Shown one piece after another: positions 1-13,900 of a DNA stretch of 64,000 nt. The stretch covers positions 29,316,670 to 29,380,669 of the forward strand of contig CM043872.1 in NCBI GenBank assembly GCA_023846275.1, in the 5' to 3' direction. Position 1 is the first letter of the stretch. Every line of letters starts with the position of its first letter. Under the pieces are notes generated by a model, which ran no database searches, had not been told where the DNA came from, and worked only from the letters and a program-made list of their open reading frames with translations. Origin of the DNA: Vanilla planifolia. Lineage: Eukaryota; Streptophyta; Magnoliopsida; Asparagales; Orchidaceae. Position numbers and translations under genes: made by a program.

Positions 1-641
1 ACGAAGATGCTCATTCCGGAGGCTTCCTTCTCCTTACCACCAAGCTCGATCGATATCTGTCTCTCCCTCCCGGAAATCCGTGCCGTAGTCAGATACGACC
101 TTCGCCCGCCCGCGCCGGCGTCGCCTTTCAGGACCACGTGCTCCTTCCTGGAGACTTGCGACGCCGATATTTGTCTCTTGGCCTTCATTTTCCGATGGGC
201 CTCCTCGTCCATGTCGCCGGCAACGAGCGTCATCTCGCCGTCGACGGCTACCGCGACGAAGAAGTTGGACGAAGGCTCGGGACCCCCGGCGGAGGGAAAT
301 CTCGCGCGAGTAAGGTCCCAAGCGACATCGACGTCAAGGTCGCGGACGCCATCCTTGAGACGGAAGCGGCGGCTGCCTCTCCGCTTCCAGAATAACCACG
401 GCCGGATCCGGAACCTGAGAACCTCTCCTTCGTCCTCGTCGTGGTCCGCCCCGTCCGATGGAGGGGACAGACCGAGGTCAGCGCGGAGGGAGAGGCCGAG
501 GACTGTTCGGGACCAGGTGAGGGAGGCCAATCCAAGGTAGGTCTCGTAGATCGAAGTGGTGAGATTCGGTCCCGTTGCCGTGGACGCCGGCGGCCCACCG
601 GCGACGGTTCCCCGAAAGCATGAAGGAATGGGGTCCGGCAT
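1..641 (-). CDS. DUF868 family protein, N-terminal part (runs off left edge)
   Basis: The minus strand is open from an ATG at 641 to the window edge: 213 codons with no stop, so the 3' part is missing. The protein begins MPDPIPSCFRG. It carries the order typical of plant DUF868 proteins: an N-terminal stretch with NLTTSIYETYLG (residues 26-37), a strand ending in LTWSR (41-45), RFRIRPWLFWKRRGSRRF (76-93), VAWDL followed by PEPSSNFFVAVAVDGEM (106-137), AGDMDEEAHRK (141-151) and SRKEHV (164-169). The family is plant-specific and has no established biochemical role, so none is proposed. No intron is seen, which fits the usual single-exon form. The reading frame is very GC-rich, against AT-rich flanks. 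The ATG at 641 is chosen because it is the first in-frame ATG before the conserved block. I matched the family from memory of its motifs; confidence in the family is high and in the exact start moderate. Confidence 0.87.
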   Translation of the reverse strand, partial: MPDPIPSCFRGTVAGGPPASTATGPNLTTSIYETYLGLASLTWSRTVLGLSLRADLGLSPPSDGADHDEDEGEVLRFRIRPWLFWKRRGSRRFRLKDGVRDLDVDVAWDLTRARFPSAGGPEPSSNFFVAVAVDGEMTLVAGDMDEEAHRKMKAKRQISASQVSRKEHVVLKGDAGAGGRRSYLTTARISGRERQISIELGGKEKEASGMSIF

Positions 642-1231
642 CGCCGTCCTTGCGCCTTCTAATTTCAGCTTTGCCCCTTCTCCCCCTGTAGGGTTTCTCC
701 AATTCGGCCGCTCGAGAGACGGAAAATGAATGCAAACGGAAAGCAGCGTAAGAAGAATGGATGGCATAAATAGTAATTAAATCAATTAAATAATTTTGGA
801 AATGTCTTCAAATTGCGATCGAAGACTCGACGATCGATGAAGACGACGATGGGACAAAAAAAGAAGAGGGTGAGGTTAATGATACGGGAATAACGCTCAT
901 CTATTGTACGAAGAGTTGAGGATGGGGTGGCAATCTTTAATTAACTCTATCGAAAGTAATCATGAATTAACAGTTATTAAAAAGCTGGCGAATTAACCCC
1001 AAGCAATTAATGCAAAGCGACCATCTTAACGAGATTTATTTATGTAATTTAGTGGGTTTTTTTTATTTATTTAAACTTACATAAAAAGAATAAGGTATGA
1101 ATGGTTAATTTGAGAAGCATACGAGGAGAATAGTTCTTGGGAGTTGTATTTTCTTTGGGTCATTTCTTTTTAAAAATAATCATAAAAATGGTTGGATACC
1201 AATTTTTAAAAATAAATTATTGGCCAACGGC

Positions 1232-1283
1232 CACGTGAGTTGGATGCAATCACTAGGGAGGGAGCTTTACCTTTGACCACGTG
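1232..1283. promoter_or_regulatory. Pair of G-boxes with W-box cores
   Basis: Two CACGTG palindromes (1232-1237 and 1278-1283) lie 46 bp apart. A TTGAC core sits at 1273-1277 and an inverted one (GTCAA) follows just after. They are about 600 bp upstream of the DUF868 start on the minus strand. G-boxes are bound by bZIP and bHLH factors and TTGAC cores by WRKY factors. Function here is inference from motif density only. Confidence 0.35.
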
Positions 1284-4200
1284 GATGAACCGTCAAACCA
1301 CACAGCAAACAGATCACGGGAGAGATTAATAATTATTTAAAAATAAAATTTAAAAAATTTGTGATTGAGATCTACGCATAACAGATGATGTTGGTCAGAT
1401 TGCAGATGTAAAATAATTTTTAAATATTTAAGTTATTTATAATATAGTTTAAGAAAAATTAATCTCATCATTTGGAGGGAAAGATTTTATTTACTTTTAA
1501 TTAGAATTTTCTTTGAATTATACAATTTATAAAAAAGAGACATCCATCATGTTGTTCTGGCCCAAAGACAGGAGTAGCAAACAAGCTATATTCTAAGATA
1601 TACTATTACAATAAATTAGTGTATAGGATGAAAGCATGGTTGCTTTTGTTCATACGATCCTTTAAAATAATTTGGTTAGAAAAAAAGATTCATACCTTCA
1701 ATAAGTTTTCTTTAATGTTTTTTGAAAAGTGTTAAAGATTTTTTGTAAAAATACTAAGAGATGTAAAACAAACAATTATGCAAATTACATGTTATTTATA
1801 TAACATCTAATCATTTTTAAACAATATTTATATATTGGTTTAATAATACATTATCAATAGACAAAAAAAAAAAAAAATGAGTCGTACAAATATGAATTTA
1901 TTTGAAAAGAAAAATAATACTTGAACTATAAGGATAGGATTTTTCATATTTTTCATAAGAAATGTGATTAAATTAGGCACATTAAGACAAAGATTTAAGT
2001 ACTTGACATTTGAATAATAAAAACTAAAAATATCATGAAAGTTCATACTATTGCTATACAAGATGAAAATAAAACTATATTAGAACATATTAAATTGTTT
2101 AGATGTTGATAAACAATTATGAGCAAAGTGTTAAAGAATAAACTAAAATATCTATAATCTTGCAACCTCTAAATTTTAAGTTGAAGACAAAAATAATTAA
2201 TATTTAGTTGAATCATATCACATCTATATTTTATATTTTTCTATCACTTGTCAAGAAATTGGTCCCAAATTTTTTATGAGATAAAAAGGATCACAAAACA
2301 TATTTTATTTTATTTTATTGTGAAAATTTATTCATAGGATGAATTTATAATATCTTATATTGCACCCAACACTACAATTGTTTAGCATAACATTCAACCA
2401 AGCAAATGCTTTGACATTCTATATAGATGAGAAAATACATCTATTAGATGATTAAATGACCATTTCATCACAAAAAAGAGCACTAATAAAATGTTTATTT
2501 GTGCGGCTTTAGAAGACGATGTAGGTACAAAATATTAAAAAACAAAAACACCTTAAGAAAGCAAGTCCAAAGATTACAAACTTTCCCTTATTATAAGTAA
2601 TAAACAAGTGCATGGGACATGCATGAACCAGCAAAAACGCGCATCAAAAAGCCCCCCACAAATAATAACAATAAAAAAATATTATAAAAAATAAAATAAA
2701 TAATAAATGGTATTTATATTATTTTAATTTGTACATAAAAGTTATTATAAAAAAATAAAGGGTATTTATATTTGTTTCATTTAATAAGAATGTAATTGTC
2801 CATTTGACCGAGGACTGAGATGAAAATAAAGAGAAGTTTGATTTGATTTCTTAGTTAGCGTTGAGCCTTCAAATGAGACGCCGTCAAGCAAGTTGAGAGA
2901 AGAACCCATTGCGGAGATTGTTGACTCGCCATCCCTCCGGGTGGAAAAATATTGAACCAATTTGAAAAGAAAAACGCTGGACTTGGACAACGCTTGACCA
3001 GGTCGGGTTCTACTTTGGAGGCAACCGAAGTCAAATTGGGCATCTCAGACTCCTTGGAGAAATGGTTTGGGCTCGGTTTGTTAATGATTTACAAGCTAAA
3101 AAAGTTGATTTAAAAAAATTATTAAAATGTTTTAAAAAAATTAGGGAAATTAAGAAGACAAGTCATTCAAAGTAGAATTGCAAACATTAATCATTGAAAT
3201 ATCATAAATTATAGGATGAGAGATTTCTTTCATAAGAGGATTGGTTGTTTAGAACATTTGTTATGTTCATGTAAGACCATTAAGAGGTACTGATAAAGGA
3301 TGAACTTTGGTGTTAAGACGATCCCATGGATTAGCCTAAGGTGGTACGCTCAAGAAGAATGAAAGAACGAATGCATGAGAGATCCAAGTGATTTCCATGA
3401 CTCAAGAACCCAACAAATACGCAAAAGAAGACGCAAAAATGCAACAGCTTTGGTTACGCTCTCGTAGAGACTTACACACCCCGTGCATGTATCTACTCCT
3501 ACTCTCTTGTGCTTCCTTTCTCTTCTTCATCGCCATTTTTACAGCTTTGGGACACAGGTACTTGACACGAAGGTAGGAGTTTGAAGGGAACCAGATCGTG
3601 AGAAAGGAGTCTTCTATGTATGAAGCAGAAAGAAGGACGGGAAATAGCAAACGTTTGAAAAATCCAACTGATTTCATGACTTGGTTATCTTACAAACAAG
3701 CGAATGAGAGCAACCAGGTGAAGAAACTGCAGAAATGGAGAGAAATGGTAGATTTGATAGAGCTGTACTAATCCCAATCCCGTGTCACGAGCTGTTGTCT
3801 ATCTGACTATACCTTTGCTTAGCTCTGCGAGATGATGACAAAGTATCCTACAGTCCAAAAACAACAATTCAAGGAGGGAGAGACAACCCATGTGACTGAA
3901 CAGCTAAGGGTATTCTTTCTCCCCATGATTGCATTCGCCATTTCACATCAAATTTCCCTTTTTGTAATCCACTTTATTCCCTTTATCATGTTTGGATCCA
4001 AGCATTTTTCCCATAGATATAATTCCATTTCCTCACACATCGTTTTCTTTGAATTCCATGTTTATTTTTATTTTTCCACTACATTCCCTGTGTCAAATGA
4101 ATGAAGCTCGGCTATCTCAGCAGGTGACTCCCACCATACTGCGGTCATGATTAAGTGGGCTCTTGATGCTCATGTGTTTGATGAGCTAAAATGGCCAATT

Positions 4201-6189
4201 GAGTGGTGGTAGTCGATTCAATATAAATAGAATCTAATGAGAAAGACATTGTTATTTGATGCATTAACAAAGACTTTTAATTTAGCTGCAAAATACAAGA
4301 TAGAAGAGTCTTGACATCACGTCATGTCAGAAATCCAATCTCCTATGAACATTAATTATGATTCCTAAATGAAGCTTTTGCTGTCCAAGAGCTGTAGATT
4401 TCTCATGAATACATCCTTCGAAATGGTTTCTCAAATGATTCGTGCCATTTGTACCATGTTACTACACAGCATTTTCATATGCTTGCGACATATAAGCAGC
4501 ATATCTCCATAGTTATCCTTTGTTTTCACAATTACCCAAACAATGGATGTCACCTTCTACCTTTTCTTCTTTGGAACTTCAACGTCATTTCCATGATTTG
4601 CTCTCGTGCTTCATATGCTCTTGTGCTATCATTCTGCAAAGAATGATACAACATTTTAGACAATTGACTGTTGCTTTGCATATAACTTGAAAACAAAAAG
4701 CTTCTCTTGAATCTGTACCACGTTTTGCGAATATAAGTTGTATTTTGTTGCAAGCTTTGTGCTATATATGTGTTGAGACCTGTGACTGAGAACTAATTTC
4801 TCTGTGGTATTATGTGATTGGAATTAATGTAAAAATGGATGAGCTACATAGCTGATGGAATCAATGTTTAACAGGAAATGTTGCAATCACATGAAAGTTG
4901 TAAATGGGTATACTACAAACACATCTACAACTAGTATTTCTGAATGGGGAAGGTAAAATGCTTCAACAAGAAGTTCAAAGTACAATGAAGGGCATCAGGC
5001 ATGATTGGCAAGCAATATGGCCATTGGAGCACAACCTGAATTGTTCGAGGTAAACATAGAGTTACTTTAAAACAAGATTTATGCTTCCCAACTTACCTTA
5101 GGATTACCCATTTCTTCCTTTTACTAGTCCTTGAACCACATTTAACTATACAGAAATTTATCCAAGCCTCTCCTATAAGATAAGCATTTGTATAAAGAAA
5201 TACATAACGAGATATTTCTTACCCATTTAATCAACAATAACATAATAATATTAATAATCATATTCAAGTCTAAAAAAATGCAGATAACATAGACAATAAA
5301 TTATTATTCTGATTCTAATAAAAAATATTTTTTCAAGAGAAAACTATATTCAACATAGATTTTATTCTTCAAGCTAAAAACAAATTAGAGAAATTCTAAA
5401 AAATAAACATCAAGAAGGACTATTTTGAAAAGATGAATACTTTTATTAAACAAATGTGAAAAACCAAGAGTTGATTGAAATTACTTCATCTTTATTTTTC
5501 TATTCATTTTGTTTTTCTCTATATGTATTTTTTTTTTCTCTTTATATTGATATCTTTTAAACTCAATACTTATTCTCTTGTGAATGATCAATTAGAAGAA
5601 AAACCAAACACCTTCTACAAAAGTTCTTCATAAATACCACCTTCATATATCACTTTTCATCAAATGCTGCCCACACATAATTACAACCATGTGTTACCCA
5701 ACACAAACTATAACTCAAAACGGTTGGCTAAAAGTTTATGGACAAAACTAACCAATAGACTCATTTAAAAAACTCAAACTCTTCATTGCTTTTGCTTGCA
5801 CAATTCCAACTTTTTCATATGAATACTCTTCATCATCATATCTAATAGATTCTTTTTAATATTCATCTAATAAATCTCTTACATCCAATAAAAATACACA
5901 TAAATGCATTTGGTATGATTGCAAAGCATGACATCCTTGTTAAAATGCAAATATCAAATAAGAAAAGGTAAGTACCCACACAGTAACAAAGTAATTTACA
6001 TGATTCATTTAACTATTAGAGCAAAATCTGTAAATGACAGCATAAATTAGCTATAGAGAAAAATATAACTAAGTATTAGAAAAATAATTGAATAATAAAA
6101 AATTAGACATCACTATTAAGCCTAATAATAAAGAACAATTATAACACTCTTTGAAATAGATAAATTTTATCAAGTATTATCTAAACTAG
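1284..6189. other. Gene-poor intergenic DNA
   Basis: The DNA is mostly AT-rich with no recognisable coding exon, RNA gene or intact transposon. The part from about 3300 to 5060 is less AT-rich than its surroundings and contains short open frames on both strands (62-91 codons), but none matches a family I recognise. It may be a decayed gene or a non-coding transcript. Confidence 0.5.
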
Positions 6190-7562
6190 GAAGATTTAGA
6201 ATAGTTTAAAAATATATATTGTTTCAAAATAGTGACTTCGCCCTTATAAGGGGGCATGACCAAGCAATGACACCCATGACAATTTCAGTGACGGTGGTTA
6301 AGATTTGATTGAGCTTGAAGCTAATCATGATTCAAGATTTATCTACAATTGTTTAAATTAATAACACTTTAATTATTATAAATTAACAAATATTATTCTT
6401 GCTTGAGGCTTAACTCTAACAGAAAATGTTATAATCATAGTATTTTCTTACCTATGTAAATAGTTGTAATATTCTACATTGATGATAAAAAGAACAATAC
6501 ATCTCTACATATTGGTTTCCATGAGATGGTTCTCTCTACAAAAGTAAAAAAAATTAGATTTACAATTTCTATTATCAAGGCCTTTATATTGAATTTTTAA
6601 CACAAATTGTGCCCACTTATTACCATTACATGAATTCAAACTCAAAACCTAAGTTAATGATTAAAAGATCAAGTTTATTACATGTCTAAGTGTAAAAATA
6701 TATAATCATAATTAAAGAAAATTATGATTGTAACAGGTTAATATAGACACAAGACTTCGATATTAAATATCTATCATCTAGAATCTATAAATATCACAAA
6801 GTTCTTGAAGGTGAAAAGAAACAAGTGTGGAGATGAAGCAATTTTTTAAAGAAAAAATATTACTTTTTTTATTTTTTTTCTCTTGTAAAAAATTAAGAAA
6901 TTTTTGTGAGAAAGTTAATATTCATTTTTCTTTTAATATTAAGCATATTCTTATAAATTTATTCATTTTTTATGCGAGTCCATATTTTATATTAATGGCA
7001 TTAGATAAAATGGGTTTTCTTCCTCCATATATAGGCCTAATCTTAATCACACAATGTAAATTAATTGTATTTATTTTTCTTCTCAATTTTTCTAATATTA
7101 TTTTTATTAATACTTTTTGCACTAAGTTTATATTAATCTTGTGGATTTAAATCTTATTGATTTCTAACTACATTAGATTTAACAACTCTTAAATCATTCA
7201 TTTAATATAATATTTCGATCATAGTTATAACTTTTTAGCAATTATGCCCCATGACAACCTGAACCAACATTTGTCAAAAAAGACTTACGTCTTTAATGTC
7301 AAAGAACTTATATTCTTTTTAGCTTATTAACAATTTCATTTGAACAATTTATTCTATTTTATAATAGAATATTATATTATTTGACCTCAATTCTTAATTT
7401 CCATTACGTAGATGCAGATTTAATCCTTATTCATTACATCTAGATTGTTAGAGTGTACTTTCTTTTAAACCTTGGGCATAACATATCATCTTTGTGATAT
7501 GGTATCTCCATCCCAATCCAATAATTTAATCATTTTTGACTAAATATGTATCAACTGCTCAT
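6190..7562. repeat. Diverged 1.4-kb direct repeat, copy A
   Basis: This block matches 8898-10290 in the same orientation over its whole length. Shared stretches include TTAGAATAGTTTAAAA near the start, CTAATCATGATTCAA, TATTCTACATTGATGATAAA, CTATAAATATCACAAA (TATA-like), ATTAATGGCATT and a common end near GCTCAT. No protein is encoded; the 107-codon frame at 6827-7150 is phenylalanine- and isoleucine-rich AT noise. The copies could be old LTRs flanking a 1.3-kb interior or a segmental duplication. I found no primer-binding site after copy A. Confidence 0.7.
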
Positions 7563-8897
7563 TGGCCAAGTGATGCGGAAGTGTATAAAGTTAGCTCACA
7601 CTGGTTTCATAAGTTTGTTTGTGCAAAGTTTGATTGAAAAATACTTAAAAATGCTTAAAATTAAGTTTTTGGTTGTTTTCATTATCATCCGATGTCCACC
7701 TCCGTGTGCAGAAGTATTTGCCGCCCAAGCTAAGCCACAACTACCAAAAAATTAAACCAGAAGCTCAACCTATGCCACACTAATCGTCCCCTAATGTTTT
7801 GCCACCCACCATATCACTACTCATCGTTATCACCACCCAAAATGCACACCTCATTTGTAATTGCATAATTTAATTAATTTGATAGCTTTTGAAGTCAGTT
7901 TTACTTAGAATATTTCTTTTATAATTTTTGTTAAATTTTGAAATATCATTTAAAATTTCAAAATATTTCATTTGATGTTTTTAAATATTTTTTTGTATTT
8001 ATATGTTAGTAAACTATTATTGTACATTTGAGATATTTATAAATAGAGATATTCATAAGGTTGCAAAGAAGATGAAGATGATTATTTTGGAATGAAAATT
8101 TATTTTATTTGTGTGTTTTTATCTTTGTAAACAAAGAGTATACACCTTATTCTAGTTGAAAAGATTCTAATTTTCTTTTTCTTATGAAAGATAAGGATTA
8201 AATATGAGAGATTTTTTTGTTAGGAGAGCTAACAATAAAATATTTTTTAAAAAAATAAGAATCAAAAAAGAAAGACTTTTTATTTGGAGAACTAATAACT
8301 AAAGAAATTCTCATTTACTCTAGTACTCATAAGTATTCACCAACTTTTTCACTCTCTTGATCAATTCACCAAACAAACACTCTCATCGACAATATTTCAA
8401 ATTATAGCCTATCATATTGTTACCCTTTTAAGCTAAGATTTCATTCTAACATAAACTATCATCTCGTCATCATTTTTTATCTTTAGTGTTTTACACACCA
8501 ATGCCAACAACAATACAAGACATCATCACTAAAAATATACATTCTTTTAGCTCTCTTATTTTTTAAATAGTAATATAAAGTTAGAGATATTTTTTCTTTC
8601 ATTAAATTACTCTACACATAGTTTGTCTTAAATTTTTATTTTATATATGTGAAATTAGATAAGACAAAAAAAATTCTTTAAGATTTTATTTTTAATATAT
8701 AATGTGTTAGTACATACTCCAATTAATAATCTATTACATAATTTTAAATATCAATATTTGAATAATTCTAAAATATCATATAAATTTAACCCTAATTAGT
8801 GTATATTCTTTCACATTCTCTAATAAACTATTAAGCATTTATAGTATTATAAACTTAGATCATAATAAAAAACTAAATTTATCTTACATCACCAAAC
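7563..8897. other. AT-rich spacer between repeat copies A and B
   Basis: There is no coding region, RNA gene or transposon protein. If the two flanking repeats are LTRs, this would be a non-coding interior of a LARD-like element. I see no primer-binding site or polypurine tract that would establish this. Confidence 0.45.
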
Positions 8898-10290
8898 AAT
8901 TTTAGAATAGTTTAAAAGCATATACTATTTTAGGACAATAATTCTGTCACTACACACTAATAGAGGGACATGAATTGATAATGACACCTCTAACGATGTT
9001 GTTGATAAGGGTCAAGATCTGATCAAGATTCAAACTAATCATGATTCAATACATGTTTATACTTGCTTAAATTAATAGCGCTTTAATTATCATAATATTT
9101 CAAATATCATAGATGAGGACCAATTTTAAGAGAATATATTTTAACTATAGCATTTTCTTACCTATGTAAATGAATTCAATATTCTACATTGATGATAAAA
9201 ACAACAATACATCTTTACACCTTGGATTGCCAAGCGATAACTCCCTCCACAAAAATAAATACAAAAAAAGAAATATCTAAATTTAGACTTTATATTACCA
9301 ATATCTTTATTGAATTTGTAACATAAATTTTGCCCACCTGTTACCATTAAAAGAATTCAAATGCAAAACCTAACTTCATCAATGGTGAAAATATAATATT
9401 TTGTCACATGTGTAAGTGTGAAACTATGCAAAGATCATTGAAGAAAATTATGATTATAGCATTTTAAGCATAGACACAAGACTCTATATTAAATATATGC
9501 CATTTGGAATCTATAAATATCACAAAATTCTTGAAAGGAGTAGAAGCAAGTGTGAGAACAAAAGAGTTCATTTAAAGAAAAAAAGATTGCTTGCTTTGAG
9601 TTTTTTCCTTGTGTAAAAGATGAAGGGATTTTGTTTTTTTTATGAGAGTTAATATATATTTTTTTTCTTGTAATATTAAGTGTATTTTGGTGAACTTATT
9701 CATTTCTCAAGTAAGTCCACATTTTATATTAATGGCATTGTATATAATGGGTTTTTCTTCCTCCATAAATGTAAATTAGTCATATTTATCTTTCTTATCA
9801 ATTTTTCTAATATTATTCTTATTAATTCTTTTTGCACTATGTTTATATGAATCTTTGGATTTAAATTCTAATAATATCTAAGTACATTAGATTTAATAAA
9901 TTTCAAGTTAAACTTTAATATTTCATTTAATGTAATACTTTAATAAGAGCTATAATTTTTTAACAATTATGCCACAAGACAACATTAACCAAAATTTGTT
10001 AAAAAAGACTTGTATATTTAATGTAAAAAAAACTTATATCCCTTTTAGCTTATTAATAAATTCAGATAAACAACTTTTTTTTTATTTTATAACACGATAT
10101 CATATCTCTTTATCTGAATTACTAACTTATATTATATAAATTGAGATTGAATCTTTGTTCATTACATCCAAATTGTTGAAATATACTTTCTTTCAATGTT
10201 GAGACATAAAATATCATCTCATTGATTTGGCATCTTCATCTCAATCTAATAATTGAATCAATTTCATTTCAGAATGTATCAAGTGCTCAT
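8898..10290. repeat. Diverged 1.4-kb direct repeat, copy B
   Basis: This is the second copy of the block at 6190-7562, offset by about 2.7 kb, with many substitutions and small indels. The TATA-like CTATAAATATCACAAA segment and the ends are both retained. It is non-coding and stops about 300 bp before the H+-ATPase promoter. Confidence 0.7.
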
Positions 10291-10591
10291 ATTCCAAAAT
10301 TTGGATTTCTTTAAAAAAGTATTGAAGAAATTCGATTTGATCTTAAGCATCTCAATTTAGAGAGCAAGAGTTACTCGTTTCAATAAAACCTTAAAGTTTA
10401 TTTTTTAAAAGGAAATTAATCATGCAATATTAAGTAATATAATGTTTTTCCACTTGCTATTTCTAAATCCTCCCAACAAGCACAAAAAAATTAGAAAACA
10501 CAGTTAAGCGAAAGGAATGGACGGACAGCTGCGGATTTCATCGCCGGTTCGCGGGAAACAATCCTAACCACCAACCTGTTCATCTGTACAC

Positions 10592-10654
10592 CACGTGGCA
10601 ACTTAGGGCCATTACCCAGAAACCGTCTCCCTTTCAGCCACCATCGTTATAAAA
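10592..10654 (+). promoter_or_regulatory. H+-ATPase core promoter: G-box and TATA box
   Basis: A CACGTG at 10592-10597 precedes a TATAAAA at 10648-10654, about 247 bp before the H+-ATPase ATG. The leader that would follow is rich in C and T and contains no ATG before the start codon at 10901, so no upstream reading frame is present, unlike some tobacco PMA leaders. Placement is inferred from motif spacing. Confidence 0.5.
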
Positions 10655-10900
10655 ACTACCGGCGAACTCTTTCTCCTTTGCCTTCAGCGGCTGCATATCT
10701 GACCGTCGGCACGCGAAGGCCTCGCTCCGTGCAAAGGGAGCGGCGAAGCGAAAGGTTCATAGAGGAAGCTACCCACTTCTGCATCTCAGCTTCTTCTTCT
10801 CGCTCGCTTGCCTCGATCGCTCTCTCGCATAGTTAGCTTTTAGTCTTCTATTCCTTAATTTGTTCATTTCGAAAATTTAAACAAGTAGCAAAGAATAGAT

Positions 10901-13900
10901 ATGGCGTCGCTTGAGGATATAAAGAACGAGACGATCGATCTCGAAACCATCCCCGTCGAAGAGGTTTTCGTCCAGCTCAAATGCAATCGAGAAGGACTCA
11001 CCTCCGCCGACGGAGAGCAGCGCCTCCAAATATTTGGGCCCAACAAGCTCGAGGAGAAGCAGGAGAGCAAGCTTCTTAAATTCCTTGGCTTTATGTGGAA
11101 TCCGCTTTCCTGGGTCATGGAATCCGCCGCTATAATGGCCATCGTCCTGGCAAACGGTGGAGGCAGGCCGCCGGACTGGCAGGATTTTGTTGGCATCGTC
11201 GTCCTCCTGATCATAAACTCCACCATCTCCTTCATCGAGGAGAACAATGCGGGAAACGCCGCCGCTGCTCTCATGGCGGGCCTCGCTCCCAAGACAAAAG
11301 TTCTCCGCGACGGTTGCTGGTCCGAGCAGGAAGCTTCCATTCTTGTTCCCGGGGACATCATTAGCATCAAGCTCGGCGACATCATCCCCGCAGACGCTCG
11401 CCTACTAGAGGGAGATCCTCTCAAGATCGACCAATCCGCCCTCACCGGGGAATCCCTCCCCGTCAGCAAGCACCCCGGAGATGAGGTCTTCTCTGGCTCC
11501 ACATGCAAGCAGGGAGAGATCGAGGCAGTTGTGATCGCCACAGGCGTTCACACTTTCTTCGGCAAGGCAGCCCACCTCGTCGACAGTACCAACAACGTTG
11601 GTCACTTCCAGAAGGTTCTCACTGCCATCGGAAACTTCTGTATCTGCTCCATCGCATTTGGAATGCTAGTCGAGATCATTGTCATGTACCCAGTGCAGCA
11701 CCGACGATATCGCGAGGGGATCGACAATCTCCTCGTCCTTCTCATCGGCGGCATTCCCATTGCCATGCCCACCGTACTCTCCGTCACCATGGCAATTGGC
11801 TCCCACCGCCTCTCGGAGCAGGGCGCCATCACCAAGCGCATGACGGCCATCGAGGAGATGGCCGGTATGGACGTCCTCTGCTCCGACAAGACTGGAACTC
11901 TCACCCTCAACAAACTCACTGTCGACCGCACCCTCATAGAGGTGGTCAGCAAGAATGTGGAAAAGGATGCCATCGTTCTCTACGCCGCCAGGGCTTCGCG
12001 TGTCGAGAACCAGGATGCCATCGACGCGTCCATCGTTGGGATGCTCGCTGATCCTAAGGAAGCACGCGCTGGAATCAAGGAGGTGCACTTTCTACCCTTC
12101 AATCCAGTTGAGAAGCGCACGGCTATTACCTACATCGACGAGCAGGGGAATTGGCATCGGGCGAGTAAGGGGGCGCCGGAGCAGATTATCGAGCTATGCG
12201 GCTTGAAACAGGAGGCTAGCAAGAAGGTGCACCAGCTCATCGACAGGTTCGCCGACCGCGGTCTGCGCTCCCTCGGGGTGGCCAAGCAGGAGGTTCCTGA
12301 GAAGATCAAGGAAAGCACCGGCGAGGCATGGGAATTCCTCGGTTTGCTGCCGTTGTTTGATCCGCCTCGCCACGACAGCGCCGAAACCATCCGCCGTGCT
12401 CTACATTTGGGCGTGAACGTGAAGATGATCACCGGCGACCAACTCGCCATCGCCAAGGAAACGGGGCGGCGGCTGGGCATGGGGATTAACATGTACCCGT
12501 CGTCAACTCTGCTAAGTGACAAGTCGAGCGAGGTCACCGGGCTTCCGATCGACGAGCTTATCGAGAAGGCAGATGGATTCGCAGGAGTTTTCCCGGAGCA
12601 CAAGTACGAGATTGTAAGGCGTCTTCAGGAGCGGAAGCACATCTGCGGCATGACCGGCGACGGAGTGAATGACGCCCCCGCACTGAAGAAGGCGGACATC
12701 GGCATCGCGGTGGCTGACGCGACGGACGCGGCGAGGAGCGCGTCGGATATCGTACTGACGGAGCCCGGGCTGAGCGTGATCGTGAGCGCCGTCCTGACGA
12801 GCCGCGCCATCTTCCAGCGGATGAAAAACTATACCATCTATGCGGTGTCGATCACGATCCGTATCGTTCTAGGATTCATGTTGATCGCATTGATATGGCG
12901 CTTCGACTTTTCCCCCTTCATGGTCCTGATTATCGCCATCCTCAACGACGGCACCATCATGACCATCTCTAAGGATCGCGTCAAGCCTTCCCCCATTCCT
13001 GATTCCTGGAAGCTGAAGGAGATATTTTCCACCGGCGTGGTCCTCGGCACATACCAGGCCATAATGACCGTCGTCTTCTTCTACCTCGCCCACGACACAG
13101 ACCTATTCACCGTACGCATAAATTTGCTTCACACCTGAACCACCGGTCCGACGGCATTCTTTAACAAAGTGCATTGCATTCCCGCAGGAGAAATTTGGAG
13201 TTCACTCCATTAAGGAGAACCCCGAGGAGCTGAACGCCGCGCTGTACCTTCAGGTGAGCATCATAAGCCAGGCGCTGATATTCGTGACACGCTCGAGAAG
13301 CTGGTCGTTCGTGGAGAGGCCGGGGTTGCTGTTGGTGACGGCGTTTCTGGCAGCGCAGCTGATGGCGACGGTTCTGGCAGTGTACGAGAGCTGGAGCTTT
13401 GCGAGAATCCAGGGCATCGGATGGGGATGGGCCGGAGTGATCTGGGTCTACAGCGTCATCACCTACATTCCGCTCGACTTGCTCAAGTTCATAATTCGCT
13501 ACGCCCTCAGCGGGAAGGCATGGGACAACCTTTTGCAGAACAAGACGGCGTTTACCAACAAGAAGGATTACGGCAGGGGTGAGCGCGAGGCGCAGTGGGC
13601 AACCGCCCAGCGCACGCTTCACGGCCTACAGGCCGCCAACGCTTCGGCCATCTTCAACGACAGTAACAGCTACCGCGAGCTCTCCGAGATCGCCGAGCAG
13701 GCCAGGCGTCGCGCCGAGGTCGCAAGGCAAGTATATAAAATTTGCATGTGGAATATGCGTTCACCAACTGCATGTTGAAATGCCTCACAGATTTTCTCCT
13801 TCCTACAGGCTTAGAGAGCTGCACACACTCAAGGGCCACGTCGAGTCGGTGGTGAAGCTCAAGGGATTGGACATCGACACCATTCAACAACATTACACTG

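Noticed and set aside
2781-3043. Minus-strand frames of 62-69 codons in two phases
   Set aside because: Overlapping frames with no family motif, start context or splice signal; treated as chance.
3388-3677. 62-codon plus-strand and 91-codon minus-strand frames
   Set aside because: They overlap on opposite strands and neither shows a domain. The hydrophobic run in the plus frame is pyrimidine-rich DNA.
6827-7150. 107-codon open frame in repeat copy A
   Set aside because: Phe/Ile/Leu-rich as expected from AT-rich DNA, and not kept open in copy B.
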